The translations under genes and the position numbers were made by a program. Shown one piece after another: positions 26,928 through 36,423 of a DNA stretch of 64,000 nt (position 1 is the first letter of the stretch; the number at the start of each line of letters is the position of its first letter). The notes beneath the pieces were generated by a model that did not search any database, was not told the DNA's origin, and worked only from the letters and a program-made list of their open reading frames with translations. The stretch comes from Hujiaoplasma nucleasis (GTDB lineage Bacteria > Bacillota_I > Bacilli_A > Izemoplasmatales > Hujiaoplasmataceae). The stretch covers positions 496,001 to 560,000 of the forward strand of contig NZ_CP051151.1 of assembly GCF_013745115.1 (NCBI RefSeq), given 5' to 3'.

Positions 26928-27693
26928 AGTTTCTCCCCTCGAATATGTTAATTCTTTCTATTGTTTTTAAGTCTAAATCCATGATACAAGCATTAAATTG
27001 TAAGGGTGAAGCACTTTCAGGTTTTACCCTTTCAGGCATGCCTGAAACGAATTTTCTAATGGCTTGATTAATTTCTCCGCCGATGACAGAAAATTGCGCA
27101 CCTGTCATGCCCACATCTGATAAAAATAAAGTCCCTTTAGGCAAAACCATATTATCAGCTGTTGGGACATGGGTATGGGTTCCTATGACGGCATCCACCC
27201 GACCATCAAGATAATGGGCAAGAGCATATTTTTCTGAACTTGCTTCAGCGTGAAAGTCAAGGATGATATAGTCAGCTTTGATTTTTGAGAGTATCTCATC
27301 AGCTTTCATAAAAGGATTATCAATTGGATCATGCATAAAGATTCTTCCTAATAAATTAATAACCACTATTTTTTTACCATTATAATTATATTCAACCCAT
27401 TCTTTACCAGGTGTACCTGGCCCATAGTTGGCTGGTCGACAAACATAGTCTAAATCTAAGACTTCTCTGGCATCATTCCTAGAGAATGCATGGTTACCAA
27501 GGGTAAATACATTCACACCTTGTTCCAAGTATTCCTTATAGATTTTTTTACTGAGTCCATTGCCTTTTTCTATATTTTCGCCATTGACGATGATGAAATG
27601 GGGTTTATACTCACTCTTAACCATTTGGAAATACTTATTAAAAGCTTGTTGGCCAAGTTCCATATAAATATCACCTATAAATAATATTTTCAT
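26911..27693 (-). CDS. ymdB: YmdB-type metallophosphoesterase
   Basis: This 260-residue protein has the di-iron phosphoesterase motifs GDIYMELG (near 7), NGENIEKGNG (near 37), GNHAFSRND (near 66), DFHAEASSEK (near 146) and GTHTHVPTAD (near 171). Bacillus YmdB hydrolyses 2',3'-cyclic nucleotides and affects biofilm and motility decisions. It is located near rny as in Bacillus (rny-ymdB), with only the Nudix gene between them. The stop overlaps the miaB start. Confidence 0.93.
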   Translation of the reverse strand: MKILFIGDIYMELGQQAFNKYFQMVKSEYKPHFIIVNGENIEKGNGLSKKIYKEYLEQGVNVFTLGNHAFSRNDAREVLDLDYVCRPANYGPGTPGKEWVEYNYNGKKIVVINLLGRIFMHDPIDNPFMKADEILSKIKADYIILDFHAEASSEKYALAHYLDGRVDAVIGTHTHVPTADNMVLPKGTLFLSDVGMTGAQFSVIGGEINQAIRKFVSGMPERVKPESASPLQFNACIMDLDLKTIERINIFEGRNYGKTS

Positions 27694-27694
27694 T

Positions 27695-28204
27695 TTAGCT
27701 TCTTTCTAGAATATCAAAATAATTTTCATGAACTGTCTTATAGTTCCAAAATTGAAAGTCTTTGATCATCTGTTCTATTAAATCTTTACTTGCATACTTG
27801 ACATCTTTTACTTCTATAGGATCTATCATTATTTGATCTAAATCTATATCTTTTTCTAATAAATAAACATCAATAATATGATTAGCAAAATCATCTTCGA
27901 CAATAATAGAATCTCTAAAAATGAGTTCATGTGAATTGATGAATAATGATAGTTCTTCCTTAGCCTCTCTAAGAACAGCCATCATTGATGTTTCACCTTT
28001 TTTTACACAACCTGCAGTAGGTGCCCATTGATATGGATAAGTATCAGAGGCTTTATTTCTTTGTTGGATTAAATACTGGTTTTTTGAATTTCTAATCCAC
28101 AATTGGACGATTTTATGATATTCGCCTTCTTTTGTTGGTTGGCCACGATAGATTTCTTTATTAATTTTTTGATTTTTATTGTTGTATAAGTCAAATATTT
28201 CCAT
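27695..28204 (-). CDS. Nudix hydrolase, isopentenyl-diphosphate-isomerase-like subgroup
   Basis: The 169-residue protein has the Nudix box GCVKKGETSMMAVLREAKEEL near residue 70 (one mismatch in the G-x5-E-x7-REUxEE pattern). The N-terminal half, with GQPTKEGEYHKIVQLWI and QRNKASDTYPYQWA, matches the YfcD/IDI-like Nudix group. Substrate cannot be predicted; isopentenyl diphosphate isomerase is possible but unsupported. ATG 28204 with TGGAGT upstream is preferred over an in-frame start at 28231, which lies within the rny terminator hairpin. Confidence 0.88.
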   Translation of the reverse strand: MEIFDLYNNKNQKINKEIYRGQPTKEGEYHKIVQLWIRNSKNQYLIQQRNKASDTYPYQWAPTAGCVKKGETSMMAVLREAKEELSLFINSHELIFRDSIIVEDDFANHIIDVYLLEKDIDLDQIMIDPIEVKDVKYASKDLIEQMIKDFQFWNYKTVHENYFDILERS

Positions 28205-28212
28205 GCTTACTC

Positions 28213-28243
28213 CAAAAAGATAGCCTTCCAAAAAGGAAGGCTA
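28213..28243 (-). terminator. Terminator of rny
   Basis: TAGCCTTCC and GGAAGGCTA (28221-28229, 28235-28243) form a perfect 9-bp stem with a 5-base loop, followed on the minus strand by ATCTTTTT. It stands between rny and the Nudix gene and touches the latter's ribosome site. Confidence 0.85.
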
Positions 28244-28250
28244 AGTTTAA

Positions 28251-29816
28251 TTATTTTGCTATATCTTCTGCACGGGTTTCTCTGATAACCGTGACTTTGA
28301 TGGTGCCTGGATAGCTTAGCTTAGCTTCGATTTCGTTTTTTATTTCTCTAGCAACAATATGTGCTCTTTCATCATTAACCTCGTTAGGTTTTACAATGAC
28401 ACGCACCTCACGTCCAGCTTGGATAGCGAACGCTTGTTCAACACCTTTAACATTAGAAGAAATTTCTTCTAATTGAGTTAAACGGTTAATATAGTTTTCT
28501 AAAGACTCCGATCTAGCTCCAGGTCTAGCAGCTGATAATGCATCTGCAGCAGCTACCAATACACCGATAATTGTTTGGGCTTCATGGTCTCCATGATGAG
28601 ATCCAATAGCATCTAAGACAGCCAATGGTTCATTATGCCTTTTTGCAATGGAAATACCAATATCAACATGTGATCCTTCCATTTCATGGTCAACAGCTTT
28701 ACCGATATCATGAAGTAATCCAGCACGTTTTGCTAAATTTTCATTTTCACCAAGTTCAACAGCCATTTTCCCAGCTAAGAAAGCAGTTTCCATTGAGTGT
28801 TTTAAAGCGTTTTGTCCATAAGAAGATCTAAAATGTAAACGTCCAATAAGTTTGGTTAAATCTGGATGAACACGGCCAACACCACATTCAAAGACAGCTT
28901 CATCCCCTTTATCCCGAATAAATTGGTCAACTTCAACTCTTGTTTTTTCAACCATTTCTTCAATTCTTGCTGGATGGATTCTTCCATCAGCAATCAATGC
29001 TTCTAAAGTTTTCTTGGCAATTTCTCTTCGAATAGGATCAAATCCTGATAGAACGACTGCTTCAGGTGTGTCATCAATAATTAAATCCACACCAGTCATG
29101 GCTTCTAAGGTACGAATGTTACGTCCTTCTCTACCAATAATTCTACCTTTCATTTCATCATTTGGTAATGTTACAACTGAAACTGTGGTTTCCGCAGTAA
29201 CATCTTGAGCTAATTTTTGTATAGCGCCCGTTATAATTTCTCTTGCTTTTCTTTGTGCTTCATTTCTTGCTTTTTCTTCTTCATCTCTGATAAACATATC
29301 AATTTCTTTGGTCATGTCATCTTTAACACGTTCAAGAATAATGTCACGCGCTTGTTCATTACTTAAGTTCGCGACCTCGTACAGTTTATCATTTTGTTCT
29401 TTGATTATTCTTTCCAATTCAAGGTCTTTTTCTTCTAGAGCGGATTTTTTCTGTTCTAAATTTTCTTCTTTTCTATCTAAATTTACTTCACGTTTGTCTA
29501 AATTTGCGGCTCTACGCTCCGCCATTTCCTCACGCTGATGTGCCTTATTTTCAAGAACAGCGACGACTTCTCGCTTTTCTTTTAATAATTTATCATTTTC
29601 TAAATTTAGATTATGAATTTCTTGTTTTGCTTCTAACAGTTTTTCTTTTTTAATACGTTCCGCTTGTAAAGTTGCTTGGTCAATTATTTCTTGTGACTGG
29701 TTTTTGGCTGTTTGAAAGCCTTTTTCCACCATCGCAACACGAATGATGAATCCCACAAGACCACCGATAAGTAAACCTAATAAACTGGAAATAATAATAA
29801 TTACAGTATCGTCCAT
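28251..29816 (-). CDS. rny: Ribonuclease Y
   Basis: This 521-residue endoribonuclease starts mRNA decay at the membrane. It has an N-terminal membrane helix (about 5-27), a long coiled coil (30-205), a KH domain (about 210-275, with [12 protein letters not shown]) and an HD domain (about 335-430, [15 protein letters not shown]). Length and order are as in Bacillus. AAAGGAG precedes the ATG, and a good promoter and terminator bracket the gene. Confidence 0.97.
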   Translation of the reverse strand: MDDTVIIIISSLLGLLIGGLVGFIIRVAMVEKGFQTAKNQSQEIIDQATLQAERIKKEKLLEAKQEIHNLNLENDKLLKEKREVVAVLENKAHQREEMAERRAANLDKREVNLDRKEENLEQKKSALEEKDLELERIIKEQNDKLYEVANLSNEQARDIILERVKDDMTKEIDMFIRDEEEKARNEAQRKAREIITGAIQKLAQDVTAETTVSVVTLPNDEMKGRIIGREGRNIRTLEAMTGVDLIIDDTPEAVVLSGFDPIRREIAKKTLEALIADGRIHPARIEEMVEKTRVEVDQFIRDKGDEAVFECGVGRVHPDLTKLIGRLHFRSSYGQNALKHSMETAFLAGKMAVELGENENLAKRAGLLHDIGKAVDHEMEGSHVDIGISIAKRHNEPLAVLDAIGSHHGDHEAQTIIGVLVAAADALSAARPGARSESLENYINRLTQLEEISSNVKGVEQAFAIQAGREVRVIVKPNEVNDERAHIVAREIKNEIEAKLSYPGTIKVTVIRETRAEDIAK

Positions 29817-29887
29817 ATTATTATCTCCTTTTCTTTGATTAAATTGTATCTATATACATTAATATTTATAAACAATTTGTCTATTTT

Positions 29888-29916
29888 ATTATATATTAAA
29901 TAGGCTTATTAGTCAA
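29888..29916 (-). promoter_or_regulatory. Promoter of rny
   Basis: TTGACT (29911-29916) and TATAAT (29888-29893) are 17 bases apart on the minus strand. The untranslated leader would be about 65 bases. Confidence 0.78.
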
Positions 29917-29936
29917 AAGGTTTCCTCGAAAAATAG

Positions 29937-29961
29937 AAAAAAGTGCCTAAGCACTTTTTTT
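29937..29961 (-). terminator. Terminator of recA
   Basis: AAAAAAGTGC-CTAA-GCACTTTTTT (29937-29960) is a 10-bp stem with a 4-base loop; the A arm gives a U-tail on the minus strand. It follows the recA stop by five bases. Confidence 0.88.
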
Positions 29962-29965
29962 GTCT

Positions 29966-30976
29966 TTATTTAAGGGATTCTGCTTGATCGTCTTGAAGTT
30001 TAACCATAATTTTATCAAGAATTTCCTTGTATAAATCAGGGTTTTGTTCAAGGTATGTTTTGGTGTTTTCTCTACCTTGACCCAATTTGTCTCCATTGTA
30101 AGAATACCAAGCTCCAGACTTGTTAATGATGTCTAATTCTGCACCTATATCAACGATTTCCCCAGTTTTAGAGATACCCTTACCGAATATAATATCGATT
30201 TCTGTCGTTTTAAAAGGAGCTGCGACCTTATTTTTAACAACTTTTACTTTTGCTTGATTACCTATAGCATCTGTACCATCTTTAATTTGAGATGATTTTC
30301 TAATTTCTAAACGAATAGATGCATAGAATTTTAAGGCCCTACCCCCTGGTGTGACTTCAGGGTTACCAAACATGATTCCTACTTTTTCTCTAATTTGATT
30401 AATGAATATGGCAATACATTTGCTTTTTGATAAAGCCCCTGAAAGCTTTCTCATAGCCTGAGACATTAAACGTGCTTGTAAACCAACATGCGAATCTCCC
30501 ATTTCGCCTCTAATTTCTGCTTCAGGTACCAAAGCAGCTACAGAGTCAATAACAATCATATCCACAGCGTTTGAACGAATAAGTGCTTCTGCGATTTCTA
30601 AAGCTTGTTCACCCGTATCTGGTTGAGATAAGATTAGATCATCAATATTAACACCCAAACGTTTAGCGTATTGGGCATCTAATGCATGTTCAGCATCAAT
30701 AAAAGCAGCGTATCCACCTGCTTTTTGTGCTTCAGCGATGGCATGTAATGCCAAGGTTGTCTTCCCTGATGATTCAGGTCCATAAATTTCTATAATTCTT
30801 CCCTTAGGATAACCAAAAACACCCAAGGCTCTATCAACTGCCAAAGATCCTGTAGAAATGGTTTCAACATTCATAATCTCGTTTTCGCCGAGAATCATGA
30901 CTGAGCCTTTACCGTATTCTTTTTCAATTGATTTTAATGCTGCATCTAAATTTTTTCTTCTTTCCTTATTTTCCAT
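29966..30976 (-). CDS. recA: Recombinase RecA
   Basis: This 336-residue protein carries out strand exchange and SOS co-protease activity. It has Walker A GPESSGKT at 65-72, Walker [11 protein letters not shown] near 140, loop 1 ([15 protein letters not shown]) and loop 2 with [17 protein letters not shown]. The C-terminal tail is short. AGGAGG precedes the ATG. I see no CGAAC-N4-GTTCG LexA box upstream; instead a 7-bp inverted repeat abuts the ribosome site. No cinA gene lies between pgsA and recA, unlike Bacillus. Confidence 0.98.
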   Translation of the reverse strand: MENKERRKNLDAALKSIEKEYGKGSVMILGENEIMNVETISTGSLAVDRALGVFGYPKGRIIEIYGPESSGKTTLALHAIAEAQKAGGYAAFIDAEHALDAQYAKRLGVNIDDLILSQPDTGEQALEIAEALIRSNAVDMIVIDSVAALVPEAEIRGEMGDSHVGLQARLMSQAMRKLSGALSKSKCIAIFINQIREKVGIMFGNPEVTPGGRALKFYASIRLEIRKSSQIKDGTDAIGNQAKVKVVKNKVAAPFKTTEIDIIFGKGISKTGEIVDIGAELDIINKSGAWYSYNGDKLGQGRENTKTYLEQNPDLYKEILDKIMVKLQDDQAESLK

Positions 30977-30986
30977 AAATCCTCCT

Positions 30987-31011
30987 AGCCTATCAATATA
31001 TTACATAGGCT
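30987..31011 (-). repeat. Inverted repeat abutting the recA ribosome site
   Basis: AGCCTAT and ATAGGCT (30987-30993, 31005-31011) surround 11 bases. The inner end touches TAGGAGG. It lacks a T-run, so a terminator is unlikely. An operator or a weak leader structure is possible. Confidence 0.5.
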
Positions 31012-31024
31012 CTTTGATTTTTCT

Positions 31025-31603
31025 TTAAATTGATTTGGTAATTATTTTATAATTCTTGATAAAGTAATCTATCATTGAAATCAAGGTCAATAAGACTGAA
31101 ATTCCCACAAAGATTATTCCAATGATTTGTATAACTTGTGTATCAATAGGCATGATAAAGAAATAATAAGTAATGGTTGCCATGGTGAAGAATGTTTTAT
31201 ATTTTCCCAATTGGCTGGCTGCTAAAACAGTTCCATCTTCCATAGCCACAAGCCGAATACTGGTCACTAATAATTCTCTAATCACCACAATTAATACGAC
31301 CCAAAAAGGCATCCAATAGGTCATTGTGAAACCATTTAAGGCATACATGTCTGATAAGACAAACAAGGCTGTAATGACCAAAAGTTTATCAGCCAATGGA
31401 TCAACAAATTTTCCAAAGGTAGTCACCAAGTTATGTTTTCTTGCCAAGTAACCATCAAAGAAGTCAGTTAATGACGCAATCACAAAAATAGCTCCAAGTA
31501 TATAAACATATGGTGATCCTATGATATCTTTTAATACATAGATGATGATAAATAAGATAATCATCAACATTCTTCCTAGAGTTAACTTGTTGGGAAGATT
31601 CAT
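31025..31603 (-). CDS. pgsA: CDP-diacylglycerol-glycerol-3-phosphate 3-phosphatidyltransferase
   Basis: This 192-residue membrane enzyme makes phosphatidylglycerol-phosphate, the committed step to phosphatidylglycerol. It has the CDP-alcohol transferase motif DFFDGYLARKHNLVTTFGKFVDPLADK near 47-73 in the correct D-x2-DG-x2-AR-x8-G-x3-D-x3-D spacing, and about five membrane helices. It adjoins recA closely, as in Bacillus. The ribosome site is GAGGA. Confidence 0.95.
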   Translation of the reverse strand: MNLPNKLTLGRMLMIILFIIIYVLKDIIGSPYVYILGAIFVIASLTDFFDGYLARKHNLVTTFGKFVDPLADKLLVITALFVLSDMYALNGFTMTYWMPFWVVLIVVIRELLVTSIRLVAMEDGTVLAASQLGKYKTFFTMATITYYFFIMPIDTQVIQIIGIIFVGISVLLTLISMIDYFIKNYKIITKSI

Positions 31604-31604
31604 T

Positions 31605-32327
31605 TTATTCCTCTATCTCAACATTGTGATAAACATCTTGGATGTCTTCAACATCTTCTGTAAGGGCTAAAAATTTTTTAAATCTTTCTAAATCATCTTC
31701 AGACAATTGAATGGTGTTATTTGGTAACCATAAGACTTCATCTTTATAAAATTCTAATTCTTTTCCTGTGGCTTGTAAGGCTTCCTTAATGTCATCTAAG
31801 GCTCCTTGGTCTCCAAGGATGGTAATCACATCATCATCAACCCTAATATCTGAAATATCTACTTCAGCCATAATTAAGGCTTCTAAAGCTTCATCTTCAC
31901 TTAGACCTGAAAATTCTAAATAAGCCACATATTGGTATTGATAGGTCACTGTATTTTGTTTACCCATATTGCCACCAATTTTAGTAAAGCAATTTCTAAC
32001 TTCACTAACAGTACGGTTAACATTATCAGATATACATTCAACAATCATGGTTGATCCTCCAGGACCAAAACCTTCATATCTTACTGGAAAATAATCTTCT
32101 CCACCCACACTTTGAGATTTTTCAATGTTTTTTTCAATAACATGGGCTGGTACTTGATTTTGTTTAGCTCTTTCTACCAAACGTTTTAACTCTAAATTGG
32201 AGTCTAAATCAGGTCCACCTGTTTTAGCTGCCATATAAATTTCTTTACCGAATTTAGAATATAATTTTGATTTTTGTTTACTGGTTTTCTCCATCGCTAC
32301 TTTTCTTACTTCGTGTGCTCTTCCCAT
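31605..32327 (-). CDS. YebC/PmpR family protein
   Basis: This is a 240-residue member of the YebC/TACO1 family. The N-terminus MGRAHEVRKVAMEKTSKQKSKLYSKFGKEI is characteristic, followed by GPDLDSNLELKRLV and YEGFGPGGSTMIVE near 88. Relatives have been described as transcription regulators and, more recently, as translation factors helping at difficult proline-type sequences. EF-P is encoded in this window too. AAAGGTGA precedes the ATG. Confidence 0.94.
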   Translation of the reverse strand: MGRAHEVRKVAMEKTSKQKSKLYSKFGKEIYMAAKTGGPDLDSNLELKRLVERAKQNQVPAHVIEKNIEKSQSVGGEDYFPVRYEGFGPGGSTMIVECISDNVNRTVSEVRNCFTKIGGNMGKQNTVTYQYQYVAYLEFSGLSEDEALEALIMAEVDISDIRVDDDVITILGDQGALDDIKEALQATGKELEFYKDEVLWLPNNTIQLSEDDLERFKKFLALTEDVEDIQDVYHNVEIEE

Positions 32328-32331
32328 AAAA

Positions 32332-33174
32332 TCACCTTTTTAATTTAGTTTGAGTCTTCTCCAACTCAACATGTCCTTCTTTATATAATTTACCTAATGC
32401 TCTTTTAAATGCTGATTTAGACATATGAAATACTTTTGAAATGATTAATGGATCTGTTTTATCTGTGTATTTCATTAGTCCATCATTTTTATTCAAATAA
32501 TCTAAAATCACTTGGGCATCATTGTCAAGCATTAATTCTTTTTGTTCAATCAATTGACCTGAGAAATTTCGTTCATTCTTTTGAATGATATGAACACTCA
32601 CCTTTTCTCCAAGTCTTAGTCTTCTACGATAATTATTTCGATGAATAAAAACTTCATGACCTAAATCAGAATATCCCAACACACCATTTTCTAATATAAA
32701 CATGATGGTAATTTCGATATTTTCTATATCATCATGTCTTTTAATATGTCTAAAACGATCACTCATTTCATTTCTAGATAATATATGAGCAAACAACCTA
32801 TCCTTACTTTCTTTCATCGTCACAAATAAGTGATCACCCACTTGAGGCCATTCATCTTTGGTCCCGGGCAAGTCATCCAAACTTAAAAGTAAATCTTTGA
32901 CCAAACCAAAATTTAAAAAGACACCATATTTTGGATTTAAACCAACAATTTCTAATTTAGCAAAACCCCCTTTTTCTAACAAGGGTGTCTTGGTCGAAGC
33001 AGTCAGTCTTCCTTCGTTGTCTTTATAAACAAAGACATCAATTTCTTGATGGTCTTCGTAGGCTTGAAGCGCTTCTTTTTTATGTAAAAAAACTTCTTCT
33101 AAACCATCTGTTAATAAATAAGAAATATCTGTCTCTCTTAATACTCTTAAAGTATTTGTTTTTCCTAATTCCAT
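32332..33174 (-). CDS. cvfB: CvfB-type S1-like RNA-binding protein
   Basis: The 280-residue protein matches the CvfB/YitL family: tandem S1-like OB folds (about residues 70-135, with GLNPKYGVFLNFGLVKDLLL, and 150-215) and a C-terminal winged helix (about 220-280, with LMKYTDKTDP, FHMSKSAFKRALGKLYKEG). CvfB influences virulence-factor and stress gene expression in Staphylococcus and binds RNA. The yebC gene starts four bases after its stop. A possible extended -10 promoter lies upstream. Confidence 0.9.
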   Translation of the reverse strand: MELGKTNTLRVLRETDISYLLTDGLEEVFLHKKEALQAYEDHQEIDVFVYKDNEGRLTASTKTPLLEKGGFAKLEIVGLNPKYGVFLNFGLVKDLLLSLDDLPGTKDEWPQVGDHLFVTMKESKDRLFAHILSRNEMSDRFRHIKRHDDIENIEITIMFILENGVLGYSDLGHEVFIHRNNYRRRLRLGEKVSVHIIQKNERNFSGQLIEQKELMLDNDAQVILDYLNKNDGLMKYTDKTDPLIISKVFHMSKSAFKRALGKLYKEGHVELEKTQTKLKR

Positions 33175-33213
33175 GCTTTATAACCTCTAATCTTTTTAAA
33201 AAAACCTCTTCTA

Positions 33214-33222
33214 ATTATACCA
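33214..33222 (-). promoter_or_regulatory. Extended -10 promoter of cvfB
   Basis: TGGTATAAT is an extended -10 (TGnTATAAT) on the minus strand. The -35 at 17 bases is a weak TTTACT. The ATG is about 40 bases downstream. Confidence 0.58.
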
Positions 33223-33265
33223 AAAAACCTTTAATAAGTAAAAAGAAACTCGTCAAAACTTAAAT

Positions 33266-34312
33266 TTAATATTTTCTTACCTTTTCTTCTTCATCTAAAA
33301 GCTCTAATGATAGTTTTTGATAGGCTTTAATTTGATCTTTTAATGATAAATGAGTTTCCTTATACGCAGACTTAAAGCCTTCCAAAACATAATCTCTAAA
33401 TAATTCAGTCAATGGTCTTTCTTCATAGGCAATAATTGAAAATACTGTCTCATATTCCTTGTTTATAATAATTAATTGATTGTATAAGCCAGCAGCCTTA
33501 TATCCACCAAATTCATTGATCCAAAATTGATAACCATAACCATGTTTATTGAGTTTGATTTTTTCTGAAGAAGTATCTACTTGTTTTTGGCTAGCCATTC
33601 TTAAATATGATTTTGAAACAATTTGCTTTCCATCCCATTGGCCATCATTTAAAAGGAATAAACCAAATCTTGCCATATCCTTAACTGAAATTCTTAAACC
33701 TGTACAGCCTAAAGTGTAGCCACCAAATTGTGGCCATTCAGTTTTTTCTATACCTATAACAGAGTATAATTCTTCTTGAAGAAAATCATCCAATAATTTA
33801 CCGGTAGTTTTAGTGACAATGGCAGACAATATTAAAGAATCAAAATTTGAATAAGCAAAATGAAGACCAGGTTCATAAGCAAGTTCTGTATTAAAATAAA
33901 TTTCTATAGGATTATGTTGAGGTGTTAAACCATGAAAACGATCTGTTTTTTGACCTGAGGTCATGGTTAATAAATGTTTTAATTGTAACTTTTCATATCC
34001 TGGATCGTATTTTTTTAAGTCTTCACTAAAATACAACAAGACATAATCATCCAGTTTTAATAAACCCTTATCAATGAGTATACCAATAGCTATAGAGGTA
34101 AAAGATTTAGATACTGAATATACATTTTCTAGTTGATCTTTCTTACCATCAGCATACATTTCAAAAATCATTGAACCTTGATAGCTTAAATGCATTTGGT
34201 GGATATTAATTTTTTCTCTATTGATTTTTTCTAACATTTCATATAAGTAATGCTTATCAATATTAGCGTCCCTACATGATATTTTATTAAAGTCATTTTT
34301 TGGAAAATTCAT
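33266..34312 (-). CDS. Serine beta-lactamase-fold hydrolase
   Basis: The 348-residue protein has the class C beta-lactamase/esterase fold: SxxK in YSVSKSFTSIAIG near residue 70, YxN as YSNFDS near 155, and a GYQFW-type segment near 265. There is no signal peptide, so it is probably cytoplasmic or non-classically located. Family members include esterases, D-aminopeptidases and penicillin-binding-like enzymes. It ends the addB-led operon, next to an M20 peptidase, which suggests a peptidase or amidase function. This last step is inference. AGGAGG precedes the ATG. Confidence 0.83.
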   Translation of the reverse strand: MNFPKNDFNKISCRDANIDKHYLYEMLEKINREKINIHQMHLSYQGSMIFEMYADGKKDQLENVYSVSKSFTSIAIGILIDKGLLKLDDYVLLYFSEDLKKYDPGYEKLQLKHLLTMTSGQKTDRFHGLTPQHNPIEIYFNTELAYEPGLHFAYSNFDSLILSAIVTKTTGKLLDDFLQEELYSVIGIEKTEWPQFGGYTLGCTGLRISVKDMARFGLFLLNDGQWDGKQIVSKSYLRMASQKQVDTSSEKIKLNKHGYGYQFWINEFGGYKAAGLYNQLIIINKEYETVFSIIAYEERPLTELFRDYVLEGFKSAYKETHLSLKDQIKAYQKLSLELLDEEEKVRKY

Positions 34313-34321
34313 ATGAGCCTC

Positions 34322-35758
34322 CTAATGGTGATTTTTTATAATATTTTGATAAAATTGCACAGCTTCAACTAAGGTTGAAATTTTAATAGATTCATTATGT
34401 CCATGCATTTTTGATAATTCACTTTGATCCATTCTAATGGGTGAAAATCTTAAAACACCTGAAGAAATATCATTGAAAAATCTTGAATCTGTTCCGCCCA
34501 ACATGACATAAGGTGATACATCAACGTCTTTAAATGATAATTTAATCATTTCTTCTAGATATTGATAGGCTTCAGAATTGATGTCCGTCATGGCTGAAGC
34601 CTCTCTATGTTCTAAAAGTTCAACTTCAACTTGATATTTTTTGGCCAAGTCTTCAATAACCTTAAAAGATTCATTCACATTTTGAATAGGATGGGTCCTT
34701 AAATTAGCAATTATATAAGCCTCTGATGGAATCACATTGGCTTGATCACTGGCCTTGGCCATGGTAAAAGCAATGGTGGTAGATAGTAAGGCCCTACCAT
34801 AAGGACTTACTTTGGGTAATAAATTTACAATCAAAGGTTTAAAAAGCCAAAGATTGACAAACATAAATCTTAGAATTCCCTTCATGTAAGGGCCTGCTTT
34901 TTCGAAGATAGCTTGGACCTCAGGAATCATTTGACTTTTAAAAGGAAAATGGTCTTCTATATCACTCACCAACTTAGATAATCGAACAAGAGGGGTATTT
35001 TTGGGAGGTGTTGATGAATGTCCACCCAAAGACTTTGCACTTAACTTAATATTGGCATATCCTTTTTCAAGGATCCCCACCATGGCTAAGGCTTGTTTGA
35101 CACTGGGTAAAGCGTTGGTAACAATAGCCCCACCTTCATCTAAAACCATATAAGGATGAATATTTTTTTCCTTTAAGTATTCAACTGCATATCCTGCCCC
35201 TGGACCTGATGTTTCTTCATTGGTTGAAGAGTATAAATAGATATCTTGATCAGGGATATAAGCTTGATTGATTAAGTCTTCACAGGCTTGATAAAAAGCA
35301 AAGACCGTTGACTTGGTATCTAAAGAACCCCTACCATAAATTTGACCCTCTTTGATTGTGCCAGAAAATGGTGGGTAATCCCAAGCTTTTTCTTCCACAT
35401 CAACCACATCTAAGTGGCTCATTAATACAATTGGTTTATTTTGATTTTTCCCTGGCCAATGCATTAACAAACCTTGTCCAGGAAAATCCATTCTTTCCAT
35501 AGTTTCAAAAACCTTAGGGAATAATGAAACCATAACTTCTTTTAATTCAATAAAGGCAGCCTCATTATTAAGCTTAGAATCATAGGATAAGCTTTTGACT
35601 TGTATCATCTTCGCTAGACCTAAAGCATACTTTTTTGCTTGACTTTGGTCTATTTCAGCTGGTTCTTGAATGTGATCTTCTTTGATCAATAAAAACCTTA
35701 TAAAAGCAATCGAAAAAAATAGTATTAATAAAGCAGCCAATATATATACAAAGATCAT
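34322..35758 (-). CDS. M20 family metallopeptidase with N-terminal membrane anchor
   Basis: This 478-residue protein has a single N-terminal hydrophobic segment (about 2-22) followed by the M20 di-zinc hydrolase domain. Metal ligands are in MSHLDVVDV (near 114), GRGSLDTKS (near 145), SSTNEETSGPGAG (near 180), LGGTDSRF near 425 and a late HGHNES. The dimerisation (lid) domain lies in between. It resembles carboxypeptidase S/PM20D1. It overlaps the preceding membrane-protein gene by 4 bases (ATGA). Confidence 0.9.
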   Translation of the reverse strand: MIFVYILAALLILFFSIAFIRFLLIKEDHIQEPAEIDQSQAKKYALGLAKMIQVKSLSYDSKLNNEAAFIELKEVMVSLFPKVFETMERMDFPGQGLLMHWPGKNQNKPIVLMSHLDVVDVEEKAWDYPPFSGTIKEGQIYGRGSLDTKSTVFAFYQACEDLINQAYIPDQDIYLYSSTNEETSGPGAGYAVEYLKEKNIHPYMVLDEGGAIVTNALPSVKQALAMVGILEKGYANIKLSAKSLGGHSSTPPKNTPLVRLSKLVSDIEDHFPFKSQMIPEVQAIFEKAGPYMKGILRFMFVNLWLFKPLIVNLLPKVSPYGRALLSTTIAFTMAKASDQANVIPSEAYIIANLRTHPIQNVNESFKVIEDLAKKYQVEVELLEHREASAMTDINSEAYQYLEEMIKLSFKDVDVSPYVMLGGTDSRFFNDISSGVLRFSPIRMDQSELSKMHGHNESIKISTLVEAVQFYQNIIKNHH

Positions 35759-36423
35759 TGGACTTCTCCTTTTTTCATTTCTTTATTATAAATAAGTCTT
35801 GCAAATACAATTGCAATGATTGCGGCGATTAATATTACAATCACGACATTAGCTTGTACAAAGTCAGGTATAAAGATTGATAAAACAATGACAACCACCA
35901 TAGGTGCTATGGTGTACTTAATATGTCCTTTAAAATACTTATAAGCTAAAGCACCAAATAAGGCTGAAATAACCCAGTTAAAAGCAGGTTTTAAAAGTTC
36001 TGATTCTAAAATAGGTTTTAAGGGTAAGAGCATTAAAACACCTAAACCCATAATCAAAATAGTCGTCACCGTTGATGAAGCAACAGCGATGGTAGAGATG
36101 ACTTCATTTTCTTCAGTATTAATTTGGGTTTTAGCTATTTCTCTTGCATTCATTACACAGGGTATTTTTAAATTAACTAAATTCCCAGTAATAAAAGCTA
36201 AATAAGTACCAGATGTCCCTAAAATAGGTCCATAGGTTAATACTTCAACAATACCCCCAGGTAAAAAGATTATCGATAAGGCAAGGACACCTGTTGCGAC
36301 CCTAGTAAAATCAGGACCAATACCCGTCACTATCCAAGTCACCACAGGAATTAAAAACATCACAAAAATACCTAAAACTGTAAATATACGACCATAGAAA
36401 TGCATCTTAGAACGATAATCCAT
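35755..36423 (-). CDS. Conserved multi-spanning membrane protein, partner of the DUF5058-like protein
   Basis: This 222-residue protein has about six hydrophobic helices and little soluble sequence. It includes GPILGTSGTYLAFITGNLVNLKIPCVMNA, a conserved-looking re-entrant or loop segment. The ATG at 36423 overlaps the stop of the DUF5058-like gene (TAATG) and has AGGAGGT upstream. A longer frame from 36507 would overlap that gene without support. The tight coupling suggests the two form one membrane complex, perhaps a transporter for the substrates of the adjoining peptidase. I do not know a verified function. Confidence 0.8.
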   Translation of the reverse strand: MDYRSKMHFYGRIFTVLGIFVMFLIPVVTWIVTGIGPDFTRVATGVLALSIIFLPGGIVEVLTYGPILGTSGTYLAFITGNLVNLKIPCVMNAREIAKTQINTEENEVISTIAVASSTVTTILIMGLGVLMLLPLKPILESELLKPAFNWVISALFGALAYKYFKGHIKYTIAPMVVVIVLSIFIPDFVQANVVIVILIAAIIAIVFARLIYNKEMKKGEVQ

